The position numbers and the translations under genes are program-made. Shown here one piece after another: positions 1-9,661 of a stretch of DNA of 64,000 nucleotides (positions within the stretch are counted from its first letter, which is position 1; each line of letters starts with the position of its first letter). The stretch comes from Turnera subulata. Lineage: Eukaryota > Streptophyta > Magnoliopsida > Malpighiales > Passifloraceae. Below the pieces are notes generated by a model. It was not told the origin of the DNA. It saw only the letters and a list, made by a program, of their open reading frames with translations, and ran no database searches. The stretch spans positions 51,367-115,366 of the forward strand of contig JAKUCV010006160.1 of the NCBI GenBank assembly GCA_028386065.3. Reading direction: 5' to 3'.

Positions 1-680
1 CTCATGAGACGGGACCGAGCTCGACGCACACAGTAGGGGGCCCTGAATAATAAATTATAATAAGAAAAACTTAACACACAACAGATGGAGAATAATGAAT
101 TGTTTGCTTGAATGTCTTGGCATGTTAGTACTGGTTGTTGTATGTTGCTTACTTGTCTTGTTGCTCTTCTTTCCTTTTGGACTTGATCTGCACACCTACA
201 TAATTAGATTTATATTGCTCACTGAGTAGGCGACTCACATAATAGCCAACGTTGTTTTTCAGACCCATAGATAGCGTGCAGTCTCTTCCTTCTTTTCCCG
301 GAGTACGGACGTGGAAATCCCAGCAGGTACCTGTGCTTCATTTCCCGGTTGGATCCATAGAGCCGGCATGCATATCATATACTTTGCTATTTTATATTTT
401 AACTTAACTTCCGCTGCATTGGATTTATTCGAGGTGTCACTATTGATTTTGATTACATTATCGGCGGGTTGCCGGGATTTGATATTGATGATGTTTCGGC
501 AGGATGCCGGGTTGTCTTGTGGCTTGTTAAGCCGGATTGTTTTGCTCTTTATGACATCTCATTTCATTAAGAACTTTGAATAATGTTTGATATTGGTTTT
601 CGTGTCCCGGGTTTCAGGGGTATTTTGGTAATTTCCTTTAATTAAGTATTTTATCTGTAAATTGGGACACGGGTGTTTCA
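1..680 (+). mobile_element. Ty3/gypsy LTR, 3' portion (chromovirus-like), cut by window start
   Basis: The segment ends in CA at 680 with a GGGTGTTTCA terminus, and the next base resumes the copia gag sequence of the neighbouring element (compare 34933 onward). This places an LTR boundary exactly at 680/681. Its layout (short CT-rich stretches, a CAG-type junction near 262, then an AT-rich tail and a GGGTGTT-CA end) resembles the 3' part of Tekay/Del-type chromovirus LTRs read on the plus strand. No coding capacity was found. Orientation and lineage are inferred from the terminus alone; a minus orientation is possible because LTR ends are symmetrical (TGAAACACCC on the other strand). Confidence 0.6.
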
Positions 681-2355
681 AGTGATGAGCTTCTTCTTGA
701 GCCCAATGCCTATGCCTAGTGAAGCAAACAGGAGCAATGTGTCCTATTTTATTGCAATAATGGCAAATTACATTTGGATTATGCATTCTCCTTGGTTGAT
801 AATAGTTGCGTCGCCTATACTTATGCACATTGTTAACCTTGTTTCCTTTAGGTTGGACCTTGGGTTTCCTAGGTTCAATTTTATGACTTTTGGGTTCATT
901 CCTAAAACCTATTCCATGCCTAGTGGATTGCAAGTTATCTAGCATGGAATTTAGATTTTTATGAGGAGTGTTAAACTTTTTTAAGGTTGTTTCAAGTTGT
1001 TCAACTTGTTTCCTTAAAGACATACATGATGAGAATTCCTCAAGACTTTTCTTTCCTAGTACCTTATTTTCATCCTTCAGTTCTTTATTTTGTTCCGTTA
1101 GTGATTTACATGATTCACATTCCTTGGGTATACCTAGAACCTTATTTTCTTCCTTCAATTTCTCATTTTCACAAGTAAGCTCTTCTAGATTCTTTTCTAA
1201 TGAAGCAATTTGTTTCTTATGCTTTAAATGAATCTTAGAGACTTTAATATATTCAGCATATAATTCAATAAAAGCGTCTTGCAATTCATCATGATTAGAA
1301 GGTTCAGAATCATTTACCTCTTCAGCTGCTTCTTCCTTTGCCATGAGACAGAGGTTTGCGATCTCCTCTTCATCACTATCACTTGATTCATCACCGGAAT
1401 CTCCTCCCCAAGAGATGTATGCCCTTTGCTTCTTGTAGGGCTTCTTCTCCTTCCTTTCCTTCGCCTTTGGGCATTTTGGCTTGATATGCCTAACCTCTCC
1501 ACATTCATAACACTTGGGTGGACTGGATGTCTTCTTTCCTTTCTCAAATTCTTTCTTCATGAATTTATGGAATTTTCCGATGACAAATTCGAATTCTTGA
1601 TCATCATCGCTAGAATCCGATTCGGTGAGCTCTTGCGTCTTGTAGGTGGAAGCTTTGAGAGCTATGTTCTTCTTCTTTGGTTCCTGCAAAGAGGGTTTAA
1701 GGATAGTAGTTTCATAGGTTAGAAGATTACCTCTAAGACTGTCAATGGTTGTGTTTGACGTCCCGATGTTTTCATAGATTGCGTCGGCTTTAGAACGCCA
1801 TTCGGGAGTGAGGCATCTAAGGACTTTTCTGACCAAGTCCTTGTCGGAGTAGACCTTCTTGAGAGCATGAAGGTTGTTTACGATTTTAGAAAATCGTTCG
1901 AACTTCTCCTCTATTCCTTCGTTCTCCTTCATCCGAAAGAGTTCGTAATCTGCAGTGAGGGAGTCGATTTTGGCCTCTCGAACTTGATCGGCTCCTTCGT
2001 AGGTGACCTCCAACTTATCCCACATTTCTTTTGCGGTTGTGTAGCAAGAGATTTTCCGGTAGTCATCGGGGTTGACTGCACAATAGAGCATGTTGATTGA
2101 TTTGGCATTGTTTTCAACCAACGTAATGTCTGCAGCATTGTATTCCTCCTCCGTCTTTGGCACTTGGATTTCACCAACTTTCTTCGTCGGAATTTGCTCT
2201 CCAATCTTCATGATTCGCCAAAGAGCATAGTTGTTGGATTGGAGGAAAATTCTCATCCTCTCCTTCCAGTAGCTGTAATTTGTGCCATCAAAGAACGGTG
2301 GGCGAGTGGTTGATTGTCCTTCGAAGAGTCCTGCATGAGTACTTGAAGAAGCCAT
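681..2355 (-). pseudogene. gag: Copia Gag (UBN2/DUF4219 type), C-terminus lost
   Basis: This is the structural Gag of a SIRE-like copia element, which would form the cytoplasmic virus-like particle. The N-terminus has the copia Gag signature PPFFDGTNYSYWKERM (residues about 19-34) and the UBN2-type core with AKEMWDKLEVTYEG and LFRMKENEGIEEKFERF. Two CCHC zinc knuckles follow: CYECGEVRHIKPKC near residue 280 and CHYCNKIGHIAPVC near 530, separated by a Lys/Glu-rich coiled coil of about 90 residues. The frame is open from ATG (2355) to the LTR junction at 681. The last residues down to 559 are read from the inserted LTR and are not Gag. This start was chosen because it lies about 40 bp after the PBS and matches the start at 36544. 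Of the Gag copies in the window this is the least damaged. Confidence 0.88.
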
Positions 2356-2397
2356 AGAAAATTTCCTCTCAAACGGTTAAGTCTTTCAGAGAGTTAG

Positions 2398-2410
2398 GCT
2401 CCGCTACCAA
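2398..2410 (-). other. Primer-binding site of SIRE-like element A
   Basis: On the minus strand this reads TTGGTAGCGGAGC, directly after the LTR end CTAACA. It is a variant of the initiator tRNA-Met complement TGGTATCAGAGC usual for Ty1/copia. The same variant recurs at 36586-36598 and 60530-60542. Confidence 0.75.
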
Positions 2411-2411
2411 T

Positions 2412-4061
2412 TGTTAGAACAATAGCCCTACGCTAGAGGGGGGGTGAATAGCGTTTATCGGATTAAAACGAAATAAGCAGGAAATAAATGCGGAATTAAA
2501 AAGATTGAAGGACACAAGCAATTTATCCTTGTTCACACACACACTACTTGTGTGGCTGATCCAGTCCTTCAAGAGACTCTCTTGAAGATTCCACTATCTA
2601 CGTTAAGCTTACGGGTGCTTAACAAACCGTTTACAACCTAGGAATTCTAATCACAAGAATCCTAAACCTGAGAGTTCAAGTCACATGAACATCAACACTC
2701 TTGCTTGAAGATACCTCACTTCAAGACTTCTCACACAAGAAGATATACCCTCTTCCTATGAATCTCAACAAGGGAACTAAACTCCCTTAAGGCGTATGAA
2801 TACACAATTCAATCACTCAAACAAAGAACTCTCTCAAAGAGTAGATATGAGTTACAGAATTTAAGCTCTAAAAGGCAACTCTCAAATCCTCAATAGGATA
2901 TTGGCTCAGTTAAAATTTGGATGAATGTATGAAATGAATGCTTGAATGTAGAGAGTTGATTAGTACTGAATCAGAGCTGAAAATGCTCAATTTGTAGCTC
3001 TGAAAAGTTATGGAGCTGTTTGAAAAGCACTCAAGAAAACAGCTTTAAACAAGACATAGTGGGTGCTAAAAAGTTGTCAGAATAATGGTCATAACATCGA
3101 TGTTTAAAGGCTCAACATCGATGTTTTTTCCAGTAAATTTGAATTATTGGACTAACGGTAACTAAAACATCGATGTTCTCCAACCCAACATCGATGTTAT
3201 TTTGATTCTGTGTAAAACCATTTAAAGCTTCAGATGAAGAACATTCGATGTTTGAAAGCCAACATCGATGTTATTTTGCTTCTGTGAAAAAGAGATGAAA
3301 ACTGATCATTGAAGAACATCGATGTTTTAGTTCACAACGTCGATGTTATTTTGCTTTTGTGAACAAGAGTTAAAAGACTCAATTTGAAGAACATCGATGT
3401 TTCAAAGCCAACATCGATGTTATTTTGCTTCTGTGAAAAACGATTAAAACTGATCATTGAAGAACATCGATGTTTATCAATCCAACATCGATGTTTTGCT
3501 CATGTAAAAATATTTTCAAACACAACGGTCATGAGAACATCGATGTTTAGGAAGCCAACATCGATGTTCTGAGCCTTCTGCCAATTTTTGGAAAATTCTT
3601 TGAAGGCAGGAACATCGATGTTTAGATTACAACATCGATGTTTTTTTGAGCTACTGCCAACTTTTGGAAAAATGGTTAAAACCAAGAACATCGATGTTTA
3701 GGAAGCCAACATCGATGTTATTAGCCTTCTGCCAATTTTGAAAGATTGTTTGAAGGTAGAACATCGATGTGGTAAAACATAACATCGATGTTATTGACTC
3801 AAAAGATAGTTTGATGTTTGAAATGTGTTTAAGTGATGCATGAGCAAACTTTATCTTATTTTGAGCCAATGTCCTCGAAGAGTTGAGTGTTATACCTTGT
3901 ACAATTTATGAATCTAACTCTTCTTTCTTGGCTCTTCAATCTTGTGCTCATTCACTTTGTTCTTGATGGTTTCTTTTGCTTGAGGATTGGTTGAACTTCA
4001 TTTCTTTTTGCTTCATCTTTGTCATGATCTGGAATTGGTTTGTCGATTATCAAAACCTGTA
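2412..4061 (-). repeat. 5' LTR of SIRE-like element A
   Basis: Plus-strand start TGTTAGAAC. The body aligns by eye with the LTRs at 36600-37684 and 13683-34078 (shared CTACGCTAGAGGGGG, AGACTCTCTCGAAGAT-type and TTTTTGCTTC blocks). It is longer than its relatives (about 1650 versus 1085 bp), mainly because of the expanded palindrome array at 3093-3795. The expected right terminus TTTTCTAACA is missing; homology stops near 4061 at CAAAACCTG. Confidence 0.8.
3093..3795. repeat. Array of paired AACATCGATGTT palindromes
   Basis: There are ten pairs of the perfect 12-bp palindrome AACATCGATGTT. Pairs start at about 3093, 3166, 3240, 3315, 3390, 3463, 3536, 3611, 3687 and 3760, so the period is 73-76 bp. 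Within a pair the copies are separated by 8-9 bp, giving 20-21 bp start to start. About 17 of 20 copies are exact. The variants are one insertion (ACATTCGATG at 3240), one AACGTCGATGTT and one AACATCGATGTG. Spacers between pairs are related (TTTTGCTTCTGTGAAAAA or CCTTCTGCCAATTTT blocks), so the whole unit has been duplicated in tandem. Confidence 0.95.
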
Positions 4062-4380
4062 ATGAACCATGAGTTCTAATAGTTGATAGAACTTCACTTT
4101 AGATTATGTCTGCAATTTTGTTTCTTTTTATTTGTTAGTTTCGACATCACCCTACACCATCTTTTATTTGATTTGCCTAGATAATCATAAGTTGTTACAT
4201 TAGATAGTACTTATTTCCCTTGTTCCGTGGATCGACCTTGATTAGACTACTACACTACATAGTACACTGTGCACTTGCAGTTAACAATCGTTGCGTTTAC
4301 TCGTGAGTTATTTGTGTGTCGTGTTGTGAATTGATCAAGAATTATAAATTTGAAAAACTCACGCGTAAATAAAACGCATC
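4062..4380 (+). repeat. Athila-like LTR fragment (U5 end)
   Basis: The block TCGACCTTG, CTACACTAC, CTGTGCACTTGCAG at about 4230-4280 has the same order and spacing as the end of the Athila LTR at 15208-15250 (TCGACCTTG, CTACAGCAAC, CTGTGCACTTGCAG). It starts abruptly after the truncated copia LTR and ends before a different sequence at 4381. No coding sequence. Confidence 0.5.
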
Positions 4381-4698
4381 ATAGTCTTACTCTCTCTTCC
4401 CCCAATTTTGGAATCTTCCAAGCGGGCATGATCTGTCGACCCGGCGGCCATGTGAGCGGATGACAACCGCCTTCCGACGATCTTGAACGGATGACAGCCG
4501 GCAGTGGCGGTCGTGGCCTCCTGGAACTTCCTTTTCGATCATCGGGCTTGGGCTTTAGGGTTTTCACGAATCCCACCGACCTAAAATAGTATAAATATCC
4601 TTTTGGGTGCCTGGAGATCCCCACAATTCATTATAACGTATCTCAAATACGTCTAGGGCAACCTTGACTGAGAATTATCATGCTAAAGTGCTTCGGTG
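4381..4698 (+). promoter_or_regulatory. Promoter-like segment with TATA box upstream of the PMD ORF
   Basis: A TATA box (AGTATAAATATCC, about 4587-4599) lies about 100 bp before the ATG at 4699. It is preceded by a GC-rich tract (4420-4530) rich in GGCGG, ACCGCC and GGCGGTCG words. The same kind of tract precedes the TATA box in the LTRs of Tat elements A (10496-10610) and C (20490-20590). It may be a decayed Tat LTR U3 in plus orientation, or the ORF's own promoter. Confidence 0.4.
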
Positions 4699-6405
4699 GA
4701 TGGCGAGTGTTCCCCTTGTGTGTCGTATTTACTTTTAGGTGTTGGGCTTGTCCAGATTGTTCACGCTTCGTGGTATGGTGATAGAAAAGAGTCTGATTCG
4801 TGTTGCCGCCAAGTTCTGGGACAAGAGTCACCGTGTATTCCGCTTTGGCCAAGACATGTTGGAGCTATGTCCCACTGTTGATGAGTTCAATGCCTTCTTG
4901 AATGCCAAATTCATCAAGGGTGTTGCTATGGTTTCTCTTGACGATGTTGTCCTCAAGGAAGTTAGCAAATTCCTCTTTCTAACCGAAGTTCAGATCAATT
5001 TTTTGAATCAGAACGATCATCTAGTGTTAACCAAGATCATTGACTGATACTTCCTTGGCTGCTCACAACAACACCTCGAGGAGAATTTCAACTGGAGGAA
5101 AGAATGCAATCATGCCCTCGCCCTTGTGATGACACGTGAGTTCTTACTGGTGGGATCCCCCGGTGTTTGCCCTCTTAGGATTGGTGCCCTTGTGGCTAGA
5201 CTTTTTTATGAAAAGAGCCTAGTCCTTATCATATTAAGCGAGACTCTCAACTGTTTGGAGGCGCTGGCCGGCGATCACCGTGCCCTATTGACTGGCTCTC
5301 CTCTTCTACTCCAGGTGCATATACTTGACTTCCTTTTCTTTGATTATCATTCTTTTCACCTTCCCCTTTTGTTATAATGACCTCCTCTCTTCTTGTAAAT
5401 GTGGTTATGCGAGCACCTTACATTGATTAAACATCCCCAGGCTGATCCCTCAAACTATATCCGTCGTGGTTACTTAGTCTCTTTCAACACTATTAGAGAC
5501 TAGGTCATCTATATGAAGGATCTCAAGGCTGAACAAATCACCTGGTTCTGTCAGTGGCTTGGGTTGTCCTCCCAGGTGTGGAAAGGTCTACATATTATCG
5601 TCCAAGGAAGATATTAAGGCAACTTGGCATAAGCCAAAGAGTTCCCTCTGATATTCTTATTCCAGTCACTGGTCCTATGAAAGCTGCTGCTCTGAAAGCT
5701 GTCATGGGAGGTTGGGCTTTGCCTTTAAGAGAATCAACCGGCGGTCACTTTGAGATTCATCCTCCTATGCGCTATTTAGAACGATTGAAGAGAGATGTGG
5801 CTGCTCCAGAGGGATCTTTGCGCCTTGCTAGAGAAACGTTCTTGGAAGGGCCTGCACCGCCCGGGTTCGAATCTTTTGAACATTCTACTAAGAAGACTAA
5901 GGTGGGGGTGCCGAAGCGGGTCGCAAAAGGCACAAGAAGAATTGAATCCTATCTTAAACAACTCTCCTTCTACATGCATAATGTATGCTAATAAATGAGT
6001 GAACAATCTCCGTTTATCTTTTGTCAATCTTTGGACTATTGCTAATAAGAGCGGAACCGGACCCTAGTCGGGGCTTCCTACGTATTCATGGCTCATTTTT
6101 CTTCTCTTTTTCTTCTCTTTTTTTTCTTTTCTTCTTTCTTTTTTCTCTTTCTTTTTTCTTTTCTCTTTTTCAAGGGCTCACGAAATCAGGTTCACGTAGT
6201 TCTTTTCTCGTCTGGCGTTTGTTGTCTTTTTTCCAAAGACTCCTCTTTCTCTGGCGATCATGTATTGCAGGGCCTTCACTGGGTTCTCTCTGACGGTTTC
6301 ACCCACTGGATGCTTTCCAAAACCTTTGATTGCATGGTTCCTCGGAACTTTGATGTTTTTTTCGGATTAGGCCTTGATCCTCTTTTACTTTTTTGGAGTT
6401 CTTGA
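4699..6405 (+). pseudogene. Plant-mobile-domain-like ORF, antisense in Tat element A
   Basis: Several coding blocks in the same direction look like exons of a PMD-like protein. Block one (about 4736-5311) reads RVAAKFWDKSHRVFRFG and LCPTVDEFNAFLNAKF, the layout of a PMD N-terminal half. It ends at CAG/GTGCAT, and an acceptor TCCCCAG lies near 5439. Block two (5440-5960) contains YYRPRKILRQLGISQ, matching in position and sequence YRPHYCIAQLGFHQ of the related ORF at 12047-13682. Further blocks follow a long CT tract (6095-6172) and end at 6405 (LLLFWSS). Stops at 4736, 5047 and 5503 show decay. The ORF runs opposite to gag, as described for extra ORFs of Tat elements. PMD proteins occur in plant transposons and host genes; the molecular role here is unknown. 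Confidence 0.55.
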
Positions 6406-6616
6406 GATCCTTGTCAGTATTATCATTCCCCTTATTAGTATTAATCCTTAGATTAACCGTTACACATTTTTAGGGAGCTTGTTCGACTCACCATATCCAC
6501 ACTTGTTATGCATACATGAAAAATACTTGCCAAGATAGTCATCAACATAAAGAAAAAAGAGTGCCTTTTATTTATTGAAAAGAGAACAACAAAACAACTT
6601 GCCCTCATCGACCCCA

Positions 6617-6637
6617 CCCCCCCCCCCCCCCCCCCCC
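6617..6637. repeat. Poly-C run (21 bp)
   Basis: An uninterrupted run of 21 C lies between the protease end of Tat element A and its antisense ORF, where reverse transcriptase and integrase should be. A similar G run with an N lies in the Athila element (17533-17557). It may be an assembly or polishing artefact or a slippage-prone tract. Confidence 0.9.
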
Positions 6638-6693
6638 TTCTTTTCCTATGAACCATGACCTAGGCACTCAACATAAACTACTACAGGGGTCTT

Positions 6694-7700
6694 TTAAGCA
6701 ATCAACATTTCTTCAAAAAGAGTCCTATAGCCAAAGTCTTCGTCCTCTTCATTCTCAGCTTCTTTCTTTACTCCTACCTCTTCTTCCTCCTCCGGATAAC
6801 AGTTGAAGAATAGCTCAAATCCTGGTTTCCTAATCTTCGTGATGGTGCACACACATGGTTTTGGGAACCCACAGAAAGGAAAGTCTTCTCCCTCCTTCAT
6901 AAAGTAGCCATTTAATGTCTTGAAATAGGGAGACATGACAAAGTCCCATTCTTGCTTTTTTTTTTTCGAGCCAATGCTCTTGCTTGGTCTTTTTCCTTCT
7001 GCCTCTCAATCTCTGTCTCGGCTGGGACATTTCCCAAACCAAAGGGTGGTTTAGCGGTATGAACCCGAGGAACTTCTAACATCCCTTGTTGTTTCTTCCC
7101 TAGCCCCATGATTGGGAAATACCTCATCTTTTCCATGATCCCTATGACCGCCACATTACCAAAAGGATCATAATATGGTGGCTTACAAGTCAGCTTGTCT
7201 GTCATTATAGCGCCGACGGACTCAAAGACAAAACCCGACCAAGATACTTCCTCGTCTCCTTCAATTCCAAATACTGGCTTGATATTCTTCCCGGTAGTTT
7301 CCCTTTTGATTGTGACTGCCCCTCCATGGTAAGGAAACCGCAGCATTTGATGTAAAGTGGATGCCATAGCTCGAGCTTGATGCAACCAGGGTCTCCCAAG
7401 AAGTAAGTTAAAGCTGGACGTGATGTCCAGCACTTGGAATTCTATCACAAAAAGAGCAGGTCCGATGGTTACTTCTAACTTTATCATCCCTAAGACTTCC
7501 CTTCGAGCATTATCATATGCCCTGACCATTGTTCGAAATGGCAAGAAATCTATGGCTGCAAATCCCAACAAGCTTGCAGTTTTCAGAGGGCATACATTCA
7601 AAGCCGATCAGTTGTCTATCAAAACTAATGGTACTTGGTTGTCTTTGACCTGGATGGTGATGTACAATGCTTCAACATGAACTCCCCTGTCCGGGTGCAA
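6694..7700 (-). pseudogene. pro: Tat/Ogre aspartic protease region
   Basis: This is the retropepsin part of a Tat polyprotein, which would cleave Gag-Pol inside the particle. Reading from 7700, QVKDNQVPLVLIDN is followed by the active-site region SALNVCPLKTASLLGF, then the flap and second half with FNLLLGRPWLHQA (about 7430-7390) and a C-terminal tail including GLGKKQQG. The expected active-site motif is D-N-G-S; here the glycine codon reads TGA (about 7607), so the enzyme is inactivated at its centre. A frameshift lies in the T run at 6957-6966. After it an acidic stretch (EEEEEVGVKK) continues to 6694 with DFGYRTLFEEM, a linker typical of this lineage. The reverse transcriptase that should follow is missing. 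Confidence 0.78.
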
Positions 7701-7840
7701 ATCCTTATCAGAAAAGGATATTTGATTATCGGTTTCCACAGAGGCTATCAGGTTTGCCAATATTTCTGGTGCAGTACTGATAGGAACATGGGCCTTGTTT
7801 AAGGTTTGAAGGACCTTCTCTCAATGTGGGCATGAAGCCA

Positions 7841-9149
7841 TCAGCAGACCCTAGAGAGGATTCGTTGTTTAACTATCACATCTTCTTCAGGATATGATGC
7901 TTCTTCAGGTTCGTCTAAATAGAGAGGAGCTCCCCTTGCTATCCTCCCAAATCTGGTGATGGCATCAACTTCCTCATCTGAATCCACATACTCACTGAGG
8001 TCAAGCACCAAGCATTCATACTCAAGCATGGGTTCCGCTTCTATCACATCAATCTCCTCACGCAGGGGTAATGGATTCAACTTGGTGTTTGGCCTCTTGG
8101 GCAGGATTATTTCATTCCTCTCTATCATGTCTTGGATCTCATGACGGAGTCGAGAGCAATGATCAGTAATATGTCCAGCCATCTGATGGAATTCACAGAA
8201 TTTATTAGGGTCTCCCTTAAGGGGTGAATCGGGCCTTGGGTCTAAAGGTTGTAGTAAAGCTTTCTCCATACACTTCTTGAGCATCTTTCCCAAGGACATA
8301 GTTAGCAGAGTAAAGTTCCTGGGCTTTGATCCGATCTGTAGTGGAACCTGGATGGCAACATGGTTCACCTCAGCAGACCTTTTCCCTTGAGACATATTAA
8401 AGTTCCTTCTGGACGTGAGAGCGCCCACAGAGACCTTGATTTTCCCAGAGCTAATAGCGTCTTCTAATTGTATCCCAGCTCTAATAAGGGCCTTGAAGTT
8501 TGCATAATAGTTTCCGACCATGCGATCATAATAAGCTGGTTGAAGATTCTTGATCACCATTTTCACTTGGTCCTCTCAAGTGGGCCTACTTACCATCAAT
8601 GATGCTTTACTGCGCCATCTCGAGATATAGGCAAAAAAGGTCTCGTGGGCCTCCTGCATAGTTGTCTCAAGATCCCTCTTGGTTACATCTACTTCGGTAT
8701 TGTAAATGTACTGATTTATAAATACCTTACAGATATCATCCCACTTGCTCACCTTGCTTTCATCCAAAGCCATGAACCATTTCAAGGCCGCTCCCGATAA
8801 AGTCCTTTGGAATAGTTGAACCATCAGCTCTGGTTCTATTCCCTTAGGCTGGAACATCCTCACACAGATGGTCTAAATTCCAGTCATCTTCTTTTCTCTT
8901 CATGGCCTTCAATAACTCTTCCACTCTCTTAAGCATTTCCTCATCCCCCTTGGATTCTTGTGTCGATGGGTCTTCATCTTGGATGACCACCACCTTGCTC
9001 TCATTGCCTGACTTCGACACTTGTCCCTCATCACTCCCAGGGGACACCCTCTTCCCCTTCTGTAATGCCAACAGCGCATCCCTAACCACCGGATCTTTCA
9101 ACAGGTCCATGGATTCGTCAGCCATTTTAGCACTGTTGTCCTCACTCAT
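7841..9149 (-). pseudogene. gag: Tat/Ogre Gag
   Basis: Three frames make up one Gag. 9149-8844 is a Lys/Glu-rich N-terminus (MSEDNSAKMADESMDLLKD). 8863-8576 holds the retrotransposon Gag core: LFQRTLSGAALKWFMALD, KWDDICKVFINQY and ISRWRSKAS. 8566-7841 holds the C-terminal half with CEFHQMAGHITDHC, the CCHC-like knuckle of Tat Gags (about 8200-8160), followed by RLRHEIQDMIERNEI. About 70 residues expected between the N-terminus and the core are missing at 8863, so there is an internal deletion as well as a frame change near 8570. The product would have assembled particles in the cytoplasm. The start follows the PBS by about 490 bp, a normal leader length for this group. Confidence 0.85.
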
Positions 9150-9639
9150 CTTGCGCTAGCATTTGAAGCATGGGAATCAGAGGCTCGGTGTCCCAAAAAC
9201 TTTCCGGTATATACTACCTCATTGGGTTTTGGGGTATGCCAGAATAAGGGGCAAAACTATTTGCACTTACTTGAATTCACAACAATTAATCACTCAAATG
9301 CACAAACCACTTATTGATACATAATGCATGAGATGCTCAGGGTATACAGTTGGTTGGTGGCTAAAAGATTGCCGCTAGGGAATAGGCTGACCTACTCACA
9401 TGTGATAAAGGATATCGCGTGTGGTCCTAGGCCAATTAATCCCTATCATTGCTATACATCGACAAATGGGTTAACTCAAACCACTATCGCTTAAGGAAAG
9501 CATGTGGCGGATTTGGATTACCTCGTCCTCTTATGGTAAAGGCTTCACATTAATTGTCATTAATGCAAGGCACTTATGATGATAAGTAAAAGGCACACAA
9601 GATTTCAACAATTGCACAAAGTCTCTTAAACCCACTAAT

Positions 9640-9657
9640 TCCCCAGTGGAGTCGCCA
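9640..9657 (-). other. Primer-binding site of Tat element A
   Basis: The minus strand reads TGGCGACTCCACTGGGGA, 4 bases after the LTR end. This is the PBS form seen in Tat/Ogre elements and recurs, slightly decayed, at 26950-26967. Confidence 0.8.
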
Positions 9658-9661
9658 ACTA

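Larger units (their letters stand above)
681..4061 (-). mobile_element. SIRE-like Ty1/copia element A, 5' half
   Basis: Reading right to left it has a 5' LTR (2412-4061), a primer-binding site (2398-2410) and a gag frame (2355-681). The pol part is missing because the LTR at 1-680 interrupts gag. The right end of the LTR lacks about 40 bp compared with the related LTR at 36600-37684 and abuts an Athila-like LTR fragment. It belongs to the same family as the element at 13683-37684: both have gag starting MA-S, the same two zinc knuckles, and LTRs with AACATCGATGTT pairs. Confidence 0.85.

Noticed and set aside
3093..3795. CRISPR-like array (short palindromic repeat with spacers)
   Set aside because: The spacers are themselves related copies, the repeat comes in pairs, the sequence is plant nuclear DNA inside an LTR, and there are no cas genes.
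3384..3869. Short ORFs encoding repeated NIDV peptides
   Set aside because: They arise only because the palindrome unit is translated; frames differ between units and nothing is conserved at protein level.
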